From Azorinus chamasolen (Eukaryota; Mollusca; Bivalvia; Cardiida; Solecurtidae): DNA of 64,000 bases. Each line of letters starts with the position of its first letter. The first letter of the stretch is position 1. A model generated the notes under the pieces. It had not been told where the DNA came from and searched no databases. It worked only from the letters and a program-made list of their open reading frames with translations. The translations under genes and the position numbers were made by a program. Where the stretch lies: positions 66,120,238-66,184,237 of the forward strand of contig OY755242.1 in NCBI GenBank assembly GCA_963576725.1, read 5' to 3'. Positions 43,500-54,337 of this stretch are shown here, one piece after another.

Positions 43500-44175
43500 T
43501 GTATTGATGGTTACGAAATAGAAACTCAATAGATCATCAACATCCCAAATACATAATATACTAATTGTGTGGTGATGGTTACGAAAGAAATAGAAACTCA
43601 ATAGATCATCAACATCCCAAATACATAATATACTAATTGTGTGGTGATGGTTACGAAATAGAAACTCAATAGATCATCAACATCCCAAATACATAATATA
43701 CTAATTGTGTGGTGATGGTTACGAAATAGAAACTCAATAGATCATCAACATCCCAAATACATAATATACTAATTGTGTGGTGATGGTTACGAAATAGTAA
43801 CTCAATAGATCATCAACATCCCAAATACATAATATACTAATTCTGTATTGATGGTTACGAAATAGAAACTCAATAGATCATCAACATCCCAAATACATAA
43901 TATACTAATTGTGTGGTGATGGTTACGAAATAGAAACTCAATAGATCATCAACATCCAAAATACATAAGATACTAATTGTGTGGTGATGGTTACGAAATA
44001 GTAACTCAATAGATCATCAACATCCCAAATATATAATATACTAATTGTGTGGTGATGGTTACGAAATAGAAACTCAATAGATCATCAACATCCCAAATAC
44101 ATAATATACTAATTGTGTGGTGATGGTTATGAAATAGAAACTCAATAAATCATCAACATCCAAAATACGTAAGTA
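43500..44175 (+). repeat. 68-bp minisatellite, ten copies
   Basis: GGTGATGGTTACGAAATAG recurs at 43,571, 43,643, 43,711, 43,779, 43,915, 43,983, 44,051 and 44,119 with GTATTGATGG variants at 43,503 and 43,847. Each unit continues AACTCAATAGATCATCAACATCC. Copies are nearly identical, so the array is young. One unit has GAAAGAAATAG, a 4-base duplication giving the 72-base step. The variant pattern (GTATTGATGG, AGTAACTC) repeats about every four units. Confidence 0.96.
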
Positions 44176-44267
44176 TAGTGAAGGTTGTGGATTTTATCGT
44201 TTTTTCAGATTGTTCCTTATATGACGAATAAAAACAGGTGAAATAAAACAGGACAGTAGAATCTGTC

Positions 44268-44483
44268 TTAACCTATTACCTCATAGACTATTTTAGATAT
44301 AACCTCTTTGAATTAATCTATCGAAAAGGAGCATTAGTCAGAGAAAAGGAAAATGTTAAGAATTTTGTAGTTTGAAACCATTGTAATAACTAGAGCATTT
44401 GCTGCTATATTTCATCACAATGGTTTCATAAAGTGACTTTTACAGAGTCGTCAAAAGTCTTCAATATGAGGGAAAGGGGTTTG
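44268..44483. mobile_element. T-family MITE, CCCATTACCTCATAG subgroup
   Basis: TTAA at 44,268-44,271, left end CCTATTACCTCATAGAC, right end CAATATGAGGGAAAGG-GGTTTG. Apex GAGCATTTGCTGCTATATTTC has lost pairing on one side. Confidence 0.82.
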
Positions 44484-44489
44484 TAATAC

Positions 44490-44610
44490 AGGTGATAGCT
44501 TAATGCAGGCCCAAAGTAGTGTAGAAAGCTCCTATATGAGCGTTCTGCATTACTTTTGTCCTGCATTAAGCAACCACCTGTGTTTAAGACTCAATACTTA
44601 ATGGTCAATG
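44490..44610. mobile_element. P-family inner hairpin, ends lost
   Basis: ACAGGTGATAGCTTAATGCAG, GTAGAAAGCTCCTATATGAG, CGTTCTGCATTAC and CTGCATTAAGCAACCACCTG form a stem. CAGTAAAACC termini are absent. It begins directly after the T element. Confidence 0.75.
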
Positions 44611-44703
44611 ATCTTAGTCTACATTGTGTGTATATGTGCTTCGTTGGACACAAAGAACTAATGGGTTGACAATCATAGTAATCATGTGTATTTATAAATT
44701 CGG

Positions 44704-45348
44704 TTATGGTATTTCCAACAATGGCCGTTGGTTTACTTCCTTGCAATTTGACCTTCTTATTAAAAATTGATTAAATCTATATTTTTTACGATTTTTCAGC
44801 AATTATTTTAATACAGTTATTAAGTAACGGTCCAAGAGTAGTTATAAACGTTAAATAACGGTTTTTAAGAGTTAAATAAAAACTTTGAGTTTTACCTGAA
44901 AATATGAAAAAACGAGGTGTCATATAACTCATTTTTCTAAATTCTAAACTTTATTTTTCAAAAGTATCCTTCCAAATACTTTCTTTAGTCCTGTTGATGT
45001 ATTAATAAGTCCTTGTTATATGATAAATGTTCCAATTTCACTTTTTCCCCAACACAACTATATTTCAATCATAGCAATAAAAAACACATATTTGCTATGA
45101 TTGAAATATAGTTGTGTTGGGAAAAAGTGAAATTGGAACATTTATCATATAATAAGGACATACTTAGTCTTTATTTAACTCTTAAAATTCGTTGTTTAAA
45201 ACGCATGAACTACACTCGGACATTTACTTAATAACTATATTAAATTAATTGCTGAATTTTTTTTAAAAATATAGATTTAATCAATGTTTAATATAAAAGG
45301 TCAAATTGAAAGAAAGTAAACAAACGACCATTGCTGGAAATACCTTAA
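44704..45348. mobile_element. 645-bp foldback element
   Basis: The outer 50 bases pair: GGTATTTCCAACAATGGCCG with CGACCATTGCTGGAAATACC. The centre has 68-base arms at 45,010-45,077 and 45,091-45,158 that differ by one substitution and one indel around a 13-base loop. The left arm has ~115 extra bases (about 44,880-45,000). No open frame. Family not recognised. Confidence 0.92.
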
Positions 45349-45352
45349 TTTT

Positions 45353-45533
45353 TAGCCCGCTGAGCAAAATATTTTTACAGATTTTGTCACCAACTTCATT
45401 TTCAAAATTCAAGCTATAATCAACTTGTCTACCAAAATACAATGAGGGTGTCAAACAGTTTGGATCCTGATGTCTGATCTGGATCCAAACTGTTTGAATA
45501 GGTATTCACTCATCCCCCATAGCAGGCTAAAGC
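45353..45533. mobile_element. MITE with TTAGCC(C/T)GCT ends, reversed copy
   Basis: Starts TTTTTAGCCCGCTGAGCAAA, ends CCCATAGCAGGCTAAAG; reversed relative of 25,955-26,147 (ATTTTCAAAATTCAAGCTATA, TCAAACAGTTTGGATCCTGA, GGTATTCACTC all match). It nearly touches the foldback element. Confidence 0.8.
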
Positions 45534-45559
45534 TTAAAGCATTTCTGGAGTAGTGACAT

Positions 45560-46005
45560 GCTCTTTTTTAGCTCCACTTTTTCAAAACGTGTAGCTATTG
45601 CCATGACCCTCTCGTCGGCGTCGGCGTTGGTTAACCTTTTTGTTAAGGTCCTTACCTCAGAAACCATAAAAGATATTTGGTTCATATTTGGTATGTATGT
45701 TTACTATCACAAGGGTAACTAATTTTACAAGGGTACGTAACCCTAAAATTAATTTTGCCATAGTTATGCCCCTTTTTCATTGTTGGTTAAGTTTTATTTT
45801 CAGGTCCATGTCTCAGAAACTGTCCAAGATATTTAGTTCATCTGTGGTATACATATTAACTATTACAAGGGGGACCCATTTCACAAGGGCCGGTAACCCT
45901 AAAATTAATTTTGCTGTTGTTATCTCCCCTTTCTGACTTAGAATTCTACTACACTATCCAGCACTAAAGAAAGTGGAGCGCCCTGTCTGCGGACAGCTCT
46001 TGTTA
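45560..46005 (+). mobile_element. Helitron-like (pearl-like) element, two ~158-bp units
   Basis: CTCGTCGGCGTCGGCGTTGG leads into two units: CCTCAGAAACCATAAAAGATATT (45,655) and TCTCAGAAACTGTCCAAGATATT (45,811), each continuing TTCACAAGGG..GTAACCCTAAAATTAATTTTG and ending ATGCCCC/TCTCCCC. Closes with AAAGTGGAGCGCCCTGTC-TGCG-GACAGCTCTTGTT, a terminal hairpin. Typical dispersed bivalve repeat. The 82-codon frame at 45,688 is its shadow. Confidence 0.72.
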
Positions 46006-46747
46006 TAAATGGAATCGCTATACCTTCTGATACGTGTATATCTGCAGTATTTGATTTCATTGCTCCTAGTGTGTCTTGGAAAAGTAATTTAATTTTCAAA
46101 TAATCGTACAACAAAGTGAGTCGCAAATAAATACGATCTTCACTTGACAGTTAATGTTCTGCAACAAATGTGGAATAAATGTGTATGCTAATATGTTCAA
46201 TGAAGCAATATTAATAGCATAATTCATTTAAAACGCAAGGACTATTCGCACTGCAAGCGCGTATTACATACAGCGTAACAGCTATCACACCCGCTGTTTA
46301 TTGTTTTTCTTTTAGTAACAGTACAATCAATCAGGATTGCACAAAATGTATTAAAACAATTTCAAACGAAATTAAATGACGATAAGGTGATTGTTATTTT
46401 CAACGAATTGAAATGACGTGCTTGGAACATGAAACTAGTATTGGAATGAAACAATTATAACACTTTGCAAGCTAGCGGCGAAACAGTTATTACCTATAAA
46501 AATAGCTTGAATCAAGAATAGACGCCTCACCATGCATCGTTTTTATCAAAATCTTAATTGTTTGACAGTTTTGTGCAAGAAAATGAGCGAATTCATATAC
46601 ATACATATAGAGAACTGAAGCACATGACGAACACTTACATAGCGTGCAGAGAATTAGTACAACATAGACTGGCTTCAACGAAAGGTAGTCTACGTTATAT
46701 GAATAAAACCAAATATTGGATGTTTATGTATGGTGAGGTTGAGAAAT
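46006..46747. other. Unassigned AT-rich sequence
   Basis: Two overlapping open frames (46,490 - and 46,558 +) show no motif. No repeats recognised. Confidence 0.5.
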
Positions 46748-47001
46748 TTAAACCCATTATTCAACAAATACGTCTTTCTACGCTTTTGCAAACAGAGAAG
46801 ACCCATATAAGCCCGATCCTATAGGAGCCGGCTTAGCAGGGTTCTGTTCTGGTTACTTGTGATGTAATATAGATATGATTCTACATTTTTGCTGCAATAG
46901 CCAAACATTTACGTTCTCATGTGTTATTATAAAAATAAATTTAAATTAGTATTCGTGGTTTCATTATTTGTTGCATGAACATTCGTGGAGTAAAGGGTTA
47001 A
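46748..47001. mobile_element. T-family MITE (TTAA-type)
   Basis: TTAA at 46,748-46,751 and 46,998-47,001, left CCCATTATTCAACAAATACG, right TGGAGTAAAGGG. Apex GATCCTATAGGAGCCGG at ~46,815; body AATATAGATATGATTCTACA and TTTCATTATTTGTTGCATG. Confidence 0.88.
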
Positions 47002-47222
47002 TAATATTGTTGCGAAAGACAGTATACATTTGATGAATACCATTGGACTGCCGGTTAGCGAGACCCTAGCATCGGCTTAAGCGGTATTCAAATTTCAAAA
47101 CTAAAAGCATTGAAACTGATGTTTAACAAATATAGTGGTTAGAAGAGTGTTAATATATATTCACATTTTCCTAAAAAATCAAACTGTTTGTTTGCGGCTT
47201 TTGGTTGAGTTCTGTCTGCTTA

Positions 47223-47447
47223 TTAATTACTTTCCCACACACGTTTGCAACAATTGGATACACACTTTGATTACCTTTACAAAAGTTTGGATATATATGA
47301 GACTTCGAGATACGCGGCGTCCCATCAGAATACAAATTGTTTGACATCACATTTACGTTTTAGAAATAAATTTAAGGAAAGTCCACTCCGAAACTTCTCC
47401 GATGAAATGGCTTGCAGACGGCAACTGGTTGGTGCCAACGGCTTTAA
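47223..47447. mobile_element. Worn T-family MITE, TCGCTGCC subgroup
   Basis: TTAA at 47,223-47,226 and 47,444-47,447. TTACTTTCCCACACACG, AGTTTGGATATATATGAGAC, ATACGCGGCGTCCCATCAG, ACAAATTGTTTGACATC and GGTTGGTGCCAACGGC keep the family order. The 83-codon frame at 47,245 is a shadow. Confidence 0.7.
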
Positions 47448-48300
47448 ACTGATTACTTACAGTCGTTGTGTTAAATATGCTGTTCACAACGACTAAAGCA
47501 CTTATTGTCGAGTAGATGATGTATTGTGAAATAAGGCATGTTAACGTGAAATCGTCATAAACAGAACATGCGGACTAAACTGTCTTATAATACCAATACG
47601 TATTTCACTGTTGCACATCCTTTCCATGTGTACACAGATAGACAATGTAAACCAGATAGGACATACCACTAGAAAGCCAACATCAGCCAAAGAAGCACAA
47701 CCGAAGGCATGTTCATGATCGAAAGCACATGAAAATATACAAGAAAAGCATTGATGTAAACATCAAAGGGCGCCATTATAAAGAACAGCCATGCTGGTTT
47801 TGTTTAAATCTATTGTAAAACACGAAATGCTTAGAATATGAGTGATCATGATACTTATATTCTGCACTAACCCTTTCAATGAAGATATAACTTGTCTGCT
47901 ATTAAAATAGTGTAAACATAAATGAAGACAAATGAAAGATTTTTACATGAAAATATACACTGATTGGCATTATTTTAATATAAGCATGCAATCATTCAAA
48001 GGTTTATTTTGGAATTACTACAGTATGATTTCAGACACCCTATCAAACAATGAAATAATTATACTTAAAAAAAGCTAAATAATGAGTTTGTCCAAAACTT
48101 TTCAATACTGTGAATTTAAGAAATGAATCAAATACCGAAATAGTTTAAATTGTAGTTTGATAGATAATTATTAACACGTGTTTAAAAATTATTTTAATTG
48201 ATTATTGACGGATCAGTCATTTTAAAATCTTAGAAAAGAATAGTATCATTTTATTTGAAAAATCTCATTCACATATTAATAAACTCTGATAAGATACTTA
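47448..48300. other. Unassigned AT-rich sequence
   Basis: TTAACCC-like CTAACCCTTTCAATGAAG at ~47,868 could be a solitary T end. Otherwise about 850 bases with nothing recognised. Confidence 0.5.
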
Positions 48301-48301
48301 A

Positions 48302-48652
48302 ATGTTTTCGATGTACATGCACTTTACCACTGTATTTGCCGTCGCGGTTGTTGTAGATTAGTCGGTGAGGGGATACGTTTATTTACACTGTTTGTCTTTT
48401 AGGGTGGAGATGGAATAAGTGAGAGGTTGAGCGCCCATAAACCGGTTTAACCCCCAGTGACTTTTGTCACTGATCGTTCCAAGGCGGTACTTCCATCTTC
48501 CCCTATTGTATGTTTGTTTTGTCTTTGTGCGTCTCTTGATGTTTTTATAGTTATGTACATTTGCTGTTTCCTTGTGTTGTTGTTCGGGCGACTGTTTGTT
48601 CTGTTTGTGGTGTTTCCTGCATGACTCATTTTTGTACTTTTAATATAACACA
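48302..48652 (+). mobile_element. Short copy of the retroelement 3' region
   Basis: TGCACTTTACCACTGTATTTG, GTCGGTGAGGGGATACG, TTTACACTGTTTGTC, ATAAACCGGTTTAACCCCCAG, GTTCCAAGGCGGTACTTCC and GTTTCCTGCATGACTC. Pairs along its whole length with 53,574-53,918 in inverse orientation. The GGTTTAACCCC word resembles a polymerase III B box, but no A box is convincing. Confidence 0.75.
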
Positions 48653-48694
48653 CATATTTGCAACAAATCTGGAGTTTAACTGTGAAAAAGAAAA

Positions 48695-49030
48695 TGGTTT
48701 AAAATGCCATACGTGGCACTAAGCATGGCCGAATTCTAATTACGCGACATTAATATATCTCTAATTATGGTCCTAAAGTGTTCCATTTTTCACATTTTAT
48801 ACAATAACGTACTTAAGTTTAATTAATCAATACTTAAAAACTAAAATTAAGTCTTAAATAAAATTGTTTAAAATGCCATACGTGGCACTAAGCATGGTCG
48901 AATTCTAATTACACGACATTAAGATATATCCAATTAAGGTCTCAATGTGCTCCATTTTTCACATGTTATACAATAACGTACACAAATTTAATTAATCACT
49001 ATATAAAAACTAAAAGAATGTCTTAACATA
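48695..49030 (+). repeat. Two tandem copies of a 172-bp unit
   Basis: GGTTTAAAATGCCATACGTGG at ~48,695 and TGTTTAAAATGCCATACGTGG at ~48,867 begin copies sharing CACTAAGCATGG, GAATTCTAATTAC, CGACATTAA, CTCCATTTTTCACAT and ACAATAACGTAC, with about 10 percent difference by eye. Confidence 0.88.
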
Positions 49031-49712
49031 TAGCTGGGTTTATGTTAATTTTGATAAATAGACATTCTGTAAATATTGGGCGGAAAATTTCTTGAAGTGC
49101 GTGTGATTTTCATGAAAATGTGATTATTATGTGCATACGTTCAAATAAACGAACTTCAGCGTCACTGTATTACGGTGCAATGGACTGAGCCCTTCTGACC
49201 TAGTAACTGGTTTCAAGTCGATAATCAACTAAACCATTTATTTATACACTGCAATGTATAGCATTTTTACTCTTAACTGGACCAAACTTTACAAACCAAA
49301 TACTACGTAATGCCTAAATTTTCAATTAATCCGCATTCAAACAAAAACACCACACTGGACTGTGCAGTTACTGTAAAAAGTGTAATATTTTCTAAGACCT
49401 TGAGGCTAGCCTATTGCACCGGAAATTCGAAAGGATCAGCCTTTAAGTATCAATAATGCAATTATTTCTTTTAATGCAATAAAAACAAACAAATTTTATT
49501 TCATTACTTCTGATATGTTATTTACACTCTTAATCGACCAATAAATACAATTTACATCGCTCGAACAAGTAACTTTCATTTTTTCAACGGTACAGAAATG
49601 ACTGCTCCTTCCATTAGCTGAACATTTCGTAAGCCCATAGAGGTGCCACTAATTTTTTCATATACAATGTTTAGTGTGCCTTGTGAATTATTGTGAATTG
49701 TGCATTCTTAAT
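49031..49712. other. Unassigned AT-rich sequence
   Basis: No repeat, hairpin or coding signal recognised. Confidence 0.5.
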
Positions 49713-49714
49713 TA

Positions 49715-49918
49715 CAGTAAAACCTCTCTATAACGGCCACTAAATTACATCAAGTATTGTGTGTTAAAGACAGATGGTTGCTTAAAGCAATGTGAGGGTA
49801 AAACAGAACGCTCCTATAGGAGCGTTCTGTTTTACTTTCACCTTGCTTTAAGCAGCCATCTGCCCTAACTACCAACTAATTAACACAATTTAGAGTCCGC
49901 TATAGAGAGGTTTTACTG
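49715..49918. mobile_element. P-family MITE (TA-type), well preserved
   Basis: TA at 49,713-49,714 and 49,919-49,920. Ends CAGTAAAACCTCTCTATAACG and CTATAGAGAGGTTTTACTG. Apex CGCTCCTATAGGAGCG at 49,809-49,824 flanked by AAACAGAA/TTCTGTTT. Near-identical to 50,036 and 51,196. Confidence 0.95.
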
Positions 49919-50035
49919 TATATTGTATTCCCTGTTCTGATTCCATTGCGCTTTGCAAAATGTAATTTGTTAAATCTGTGATGGAGTTGACGAAGTTCAG
50001 AGTAATCACATTTATTGAAGGGACGTTTTGGTATA

Positions 50036-50239
50036 CAGTAAAACCTCTCTATAACGGCCATTAAATTGTGTGAATTTGTTGGTATCTAGGATAGGGGGCT
50101 GCTAAAAGCAAGGTAAAAGTAAAACAGAACGCTCCTATAGGAGCGTTCTGTTTTACATTCACCTTGCTTAAAGCAGCCACCTGCCTTTAACACATAATAC
50201 TTGATGTAATTTAGTGGCTGTTATGGAGAGGTTTTAGTG
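50036..50239. mobile_element. P-family MITE (TA-type), well preserved
   Basis: TA at 50,034-50,035 and 50,240-50,241; ends CAGTAAAACCTCTCTATAACG and ATGGAGAGGTTTTAGTG (one mutated base). Apex CGCTCCTATAGGAGCG at 50,130-50,145. Lies 118 bases from the previous P element in the same layout. Confidence 0.95.
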
Positions 50240-50324
50240 TAATTTCATTTCCTGCGTTTAACGAATCCTTTTTCTTAATATGTTTCGTGTTTTACGTGCA
50301 TAAAAACATATGCGTTAGCCACTC

Positions 50325-50385
50325 TTGTCGATGAGTAGTCGGGAGGGGATTATAAATATTGTAATATACTGGAGTACAATAATAG
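50325..50385 (+). mobile_element. Fragment resembling the start of the retroelement 3' region
   Basis: CTTGTCGATGAGTAGTCGGG and AGGGGATTATAAATATTG resemble GTTGTTGTAGATTAGTCGGTGAGGGGATACG of the 48.3-kb copy. The continuation may be at 50,650. Confidence 0.4.
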
Positions 50386-50649
50386 CTCGATTTTACGGTT
50401 GATAACTTTATTTCTCAGACCTTGGTTATGAGAACAGGCAGCATGTTCTTTACTTCTTAAGCCAATCTCAAGCCAGACTGCTTTAGCTAGATTTTAGAGC
50501 TGCTTATATACTATTTATAAACCAGGAAATGTTAACCAAATTGTATAATCAGCCTTTAGTTTATATCAGTCGATACACTTTGAATGGACATTTCCTTATT
50601 AAAGGCGTGTGTCTTTAGCCTGCTGCTATTTCCTATATTTACACACTAG

Positions 50650-50830
50650 AATGTCACAATATTTACACTATTCGTCTGAAGGGGCGAATACTGGATAAGT
50701 GTTAGGCTGGACGCGTTCCCAATCTATGGTTTAAACCCCAGTGTGTAAAGTGCTGTGTGGTGGTGTATGTGTGTACTCGTATGTAGGGGTGCCTGTGTAA
50801 GTGCGAATGTATTAGTGTGTATATGCTGCG
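50650..50830 (+). mobile_element. Worn copy of the retroelement 3' region
   Basis: TTTACACTATTCGTCTGAAG, TGGATAAGTGTTAGGCTGG and CTATGGTTTAAACCCCAGTG follow the order of 48,380-48,465; a (GT)-rich stretch follows as in the 31-kb copy. Confidence 0.6.
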
Positions 50831-51195
50831 AATTCGCTTGTTGTGACTTATTGCTTCTGAAGTTATGTTCTTTCATTTTGTGACAAATTCTATTAAGTGT
50901 CGTTATTCAAACACATTCAATGCGGTGTTGTCACACGTCTGGTATAACATATAAAGTTTAATGTCACCGTTGACGGTTGTGTGTCAGCGATGTGGCACAG
51001 CCAACTTAATCGATGAAACGTGCGTGTCAATATGAGTAGGGATTATAACAGGAACTTTAAAAATGCATCATTGATGAACATACCCCTACACACATACATC
51101 AAGATACATACTTGGACGTTTAGGTGGTTAGTATACCCATAATTCAATGTAACGAGCGCAGATCAGGGACTCCGTCATTGTCATTCTAGATAATA

Positions 51196-51399
51196 CAGTA
51201 AACCTCTCTATAACGGCCACTAAATTATAGCAATTAATTGGGTGTTAAAGGCAGGTGGCTGCCTTAAGCAATGTGAAAGTAAAACAAAACGCTCCTATAG
51301 GAGCGTTCTGTTTCAATTTCACATTGCTTTAAGCAGCCACCTACCAAATATACCAATTAATGAACCAGATTCAATGGCCGTTGTAGAGAGGTTTCACTG
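51196..51399. mobile_element. P-family MITE (TA-type), well preserved
   Basis: TA at 51,194-51,195 and 51,400-51,401; ends CAGTAAACCTCTCTATAACG and GTAGAGAGGTTTCACTG. Apex CGCTCCTATAGGAGCG at 51,290-51,305. The 60-codon frame over it is a shadow. Confidence 0.94.
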
Positions 51400-51401
51400 T
51401 A

Positions 51402-51779
51402 TCGGACTTCCTACAAAAATCTAGAAAGTATTGCTTCTCGATTTATAATCTAAATGTCTCGGTACAGGATATTCAATTTTCACTTACGGATTAGACATTG
51501 ATTCGTTCAAATTAACTTGCAGACATTTCGGCTGTCTGATAGCCCCCATTCACGAAACGCTTATTTGATCAAACAGCATATTCTATAACATTAATCTTTG
51601 AAGCTTTTGAAAAGATACATAAGATGTAGCCAACGAGACTTTTGAATATCTGTATCATTTTCAGACGCGACTATAAGCTTAGTAAATTATAAGTAATGGG
51701 TTTATGATCTATACACGATTACAAATATTATTTTAATACTACGGTTGATTTTAAATACGTGTCTATAGTAGTATATCAT
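51402..51779. other. Unassigned AT-rich sequence
   Basis: No repeat or coding signal recognised. Confidence 0.45.
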
Positions 51780-52029
51780 TTAACCATTTCCTTCATATAA
51801 ACGTGTATTCACGCATTTTCAAACAGAGTAGACCCAGAATAGACGACTCTTTTATGAGCCATCGGATCAGGGTCTGCTCTGTTTGCTAATGGAATATGAT
51901 AGATATGTTTCTTTAGTTTGTAAAATGGCTACAATGTTCCACCTTCTATATTTCATTATAACTATTTTGTCCATGAATATTCATTAAGTATTGACATTTT
52001 GACTACATATAGAGCAGGACAATGGTTAA
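51780..52029. mobile_element. T-family MITE (TTAA-type)
   Basis: TTAA at both ends; CCATTTCCTTCATATAAACG and AGCAGGACAATGG. Centre AGAATAGACGACTCTTTTATG / GAGCCATCGGATCAGGGTC. Body AATATGATAGATATGTTTC and ATTTCATTATAACTATTTTG; close to 21,683-21,935. Confidence 0.9.
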
Positions 52030-52789
52030 TCAGGAGACCAAATTGATACAATCGTGTGCAATACTTCAAAGGAATATGCTCTTAGTAGAAAATGTACAAT
52101 GCGAAGTAATAATATGTTGTGTTTGAGATGGGTGGACGTCTTAGTGCAATCAAGGCTTCCACTCATGAGGTAAAACTACCAGAAAGGTCCGCAGGCATAT
52201 GCCTAAAATCGTCGTTTAAAACACGGTATATATACTACGAATACTCATGAATTCAACATCGATGAAACCAGCCAAACAGCGCACACGATAAGTAAACAGT
52301 ACAAAACGGTTGGCAAAGTTGATGTTAAAAAGCGTAATTAATGACATAAAATCGGTATACTAACAAGGGTCTATTTTCATTTTGCTCTGAATACGTTTTG
52401 AAATAAATACCTTAAAGGCTTTTATTATTCGTGTTTTGAAAGACGATTCATTATAAAGAAACTCAATATTTTAACAAGCGGCATTATTTTCACTGTTTGC
52501 ATGACTTTTCGAATTCCTCGCAAATGAGTACGCGTCTACCATACTGTTCGTTAGTTTAAGTATCGCAGCGATAAATACTGTGTTTGCGTTTTCGTTTAAT
52601 AGATAAATGAACTTCACCGGAAAGATGGGTCTTTTAGCCATTATCAGTTCATTTGACATTTCGCTACACTTTATCTTCCTCCTTAAAGGTGCGTGTGTTG
52701 GAAGAAGTACACCAGAAAGTATTTGTAAAATATACGGATAACTCCCACGACGTACCTTGTACTTGTTAGTCTGTTAGTGTTTGAGATTT
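52030..52789. other. Unassigned AT-rich sequence
   Basis: The minus-strand frame at 52,471 (62 codons) has no motif. No repeats recognised. Confidence 0.5.
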
Positions 52790-52868
52790 TCATATCTCGT
52801 GTATGCATGTGCGTGTACATGTATGTGCGAGCGTGTGTGTGTGCGCGCGCGGTGGTATGTGTGTTCAT
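52790..52868 (+). repeat. Imperfect GT/GC microsatellite
   Basis: GTGTATGCATGTGCGTGTAC, GTATGTGCGAGCGTGTGTGTG and GCGCGCGCGG. Produces two minus-strand low-complexity frames rich in His, Thr and Arg. Confidence 0.85.
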
Positions 52869-52999
52869 CGGTGTTTTTGGTTCCTGTTTGGTTTACTAGT
52901 TTTTTAGTTAGTCCATTTCTTCCCATACCGTTTAAGTGAACCCGTCCAGATATGGAACCCGACAAACACACCATCTGCTGGTAGAAGCCAGTGGCATTC

Positions 53000-53150
53000 A
53001 TAAATGCAGCAAACAGTTCATACCTTGATCAGAGGGCTCTTTCTACACTGTTTGCCGATTTGATTTTAAGGGACAGATTGGATCTAAGCGAGATTCCCAT
53101 TACATTGGCGTCTTATTAGGATATAGGCTGTTTCACACTAGATTAATGGT
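53000..53150. mobile_element. Decayed T-family-like pieces
   Basis: GCAAACAGTTCATACCTTGATC, AGAGGGCTC and CACTGTTTGCCGA, then TTGGATCTAAGCGAGATTCCC and ATTAGGATATAGGCTGTTTC, appear to be apex parts of two subgroups side by side. Confidence 0.45.
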
Positions 53151-53197
53151 TGCTTAAGGGAATGGAAGAATCGAAAATATTCAACATTGCACTTGGC

Positions 53198-53490
53198 GTC
53201 CAGATAAGATGCGTAAATTAACCCATTACCTCATAGCTTTTTTAAAGATACAACCTCTTTGAATATATTGACGAAAAGGAGGATTAACTAGAGAAAAGGA
53301 TTTTTTCAGAGTTTTGTATTTATCACAATGGTTTTACAAAGTGACTTTTACAGAGTCGTCAAAAGGTGTCAATATGAGGAAATGGGTTAAAACATTTTCA
53401 AGAATAACTTTTTCATTTCTGCACCATAATCTGTTGTGCCAAACTTTTGGAACAGTGGTTACAACATGGGGTTAGGTAGGTTAATGAGAA
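53198..53490. mobile_element. H-family element interrupted by a T-family MITE
   Basis: Left part GCGTCCAGATAAGATGCGTAAA, then the T element at 53,218-53,390, then AAAACATTTTCAAGAATAAC with TTTCTGCACCATAATCTGTTG and GTGGTTACAACATGGGGTTAGG. An uninterrupted relative at 61,447 reads GATGTGTAAATTTAAACATTTTC across the same point. Confidence 0.82.
53218..53390. mobile_element. T-family MITE (TTAA-type) inserted in an H element
   Basis: TTAA at 53,218-53,221 and 53,387-53,390; CCCATTACCTCATAGC and AATATGAGGAAATGGG. The GAGCATTTGCTC apex of 41,262 is deleted here. The empty site in the H relative contains a single TTAA. Confidence 0.93.
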
Positions 53491-53573
53491 TTTTGATATC
53501 TTAGTATGTATGAACACTTATAAGCATTATGTTGCTCTGTGCACGAGACAAATTGCAGCAGACGTTATTTTAG

Positions 53574-53918
53574 CACATACTGTAAAAGTACAAAAATGAG
53601 TCATGCAGGAAACACCACATACAGAACAAACAGTCGCCCGAACAGCAACACAAGGAAACAGCAAATGTACATAACTATAAAAACATCAAGAGACACACAA
53701 AGACACACAAACATACAAAAGGGGGAAGATGGAAGTACCGCCTTAGAAACGGTCAGTGATAAAGGTCACTGGGGGGTTAAACCGGTTTATGGGTGCCCAA
53801 CCTCACACTTATTCAATCCCCACCCTAAAAGACAAACAGTGTAAATAAACGTATCCAATCTCCGACTAATCTACAACCGCGATGGCAAATACGGTGGTAA
53901 AGTGCATGTATAACGAAA
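53574..53918 (-). mobile_element. Short copy of the retroelement 3' region
   Basis: Reverse of 48,302-48,652: AAAAGTACAAAAATGAGTCATG, GTACCGCCTTAGAAACGG, GGGGTTAAACCGGTTTATGG, AGACAAACAGTGTAAATAAACG and TGGTAAAGTGCATGTA. The 101-codon frame at 53,539 is antisense translation of it. Confidence 0.78.
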
Positions 53919-54335
53919 ACATTTATGTGAACAAACTGTAACTTCAGACAGGAAAACGGTCAACGGTTTATTACATTGTATCAAAATGAGTCTGACAAAA
54001 ACTATAGATAAATATAAGTAGTCCTATTTATTCATATAATTATGTTGATAATGACTGGATAAGGTTGATCAATAGTGGATTGAAAAGCAATCTTACAAAT
54101 GACAGATTTACAAAATATGCTTAAAACCATATGGGTAGATGGTAAAGTTACATGTTTGAACTGCCATTTTAACATCTTTCATGCAGTGGAAATCATATTC
54201 TCTGTGAAATAGGAAGCAAATATATTGTTGTTACTTTTTATTAGGAACGAATAAAAACTTTAGTTACAACAGATTGCGCCAAAAATAGAAAATAATTGTT
54301 CGATTAAAAAAGGTTCCAAATCCAACCAATTTATG
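53919..54335. other. Unassigned AT-rich sequence
   Basis: No repeat or coding signal recognised. Confidence 0.45.
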
Positions 54336-54337
54336 TA

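Noticed and set aside
53539..53844. 101-codon frame
   Set aside because: Runs antisense through the retroelement 3'-region copy; the same peptide appears in pieces at 48,447 and 58,477 because the repeat recurs.
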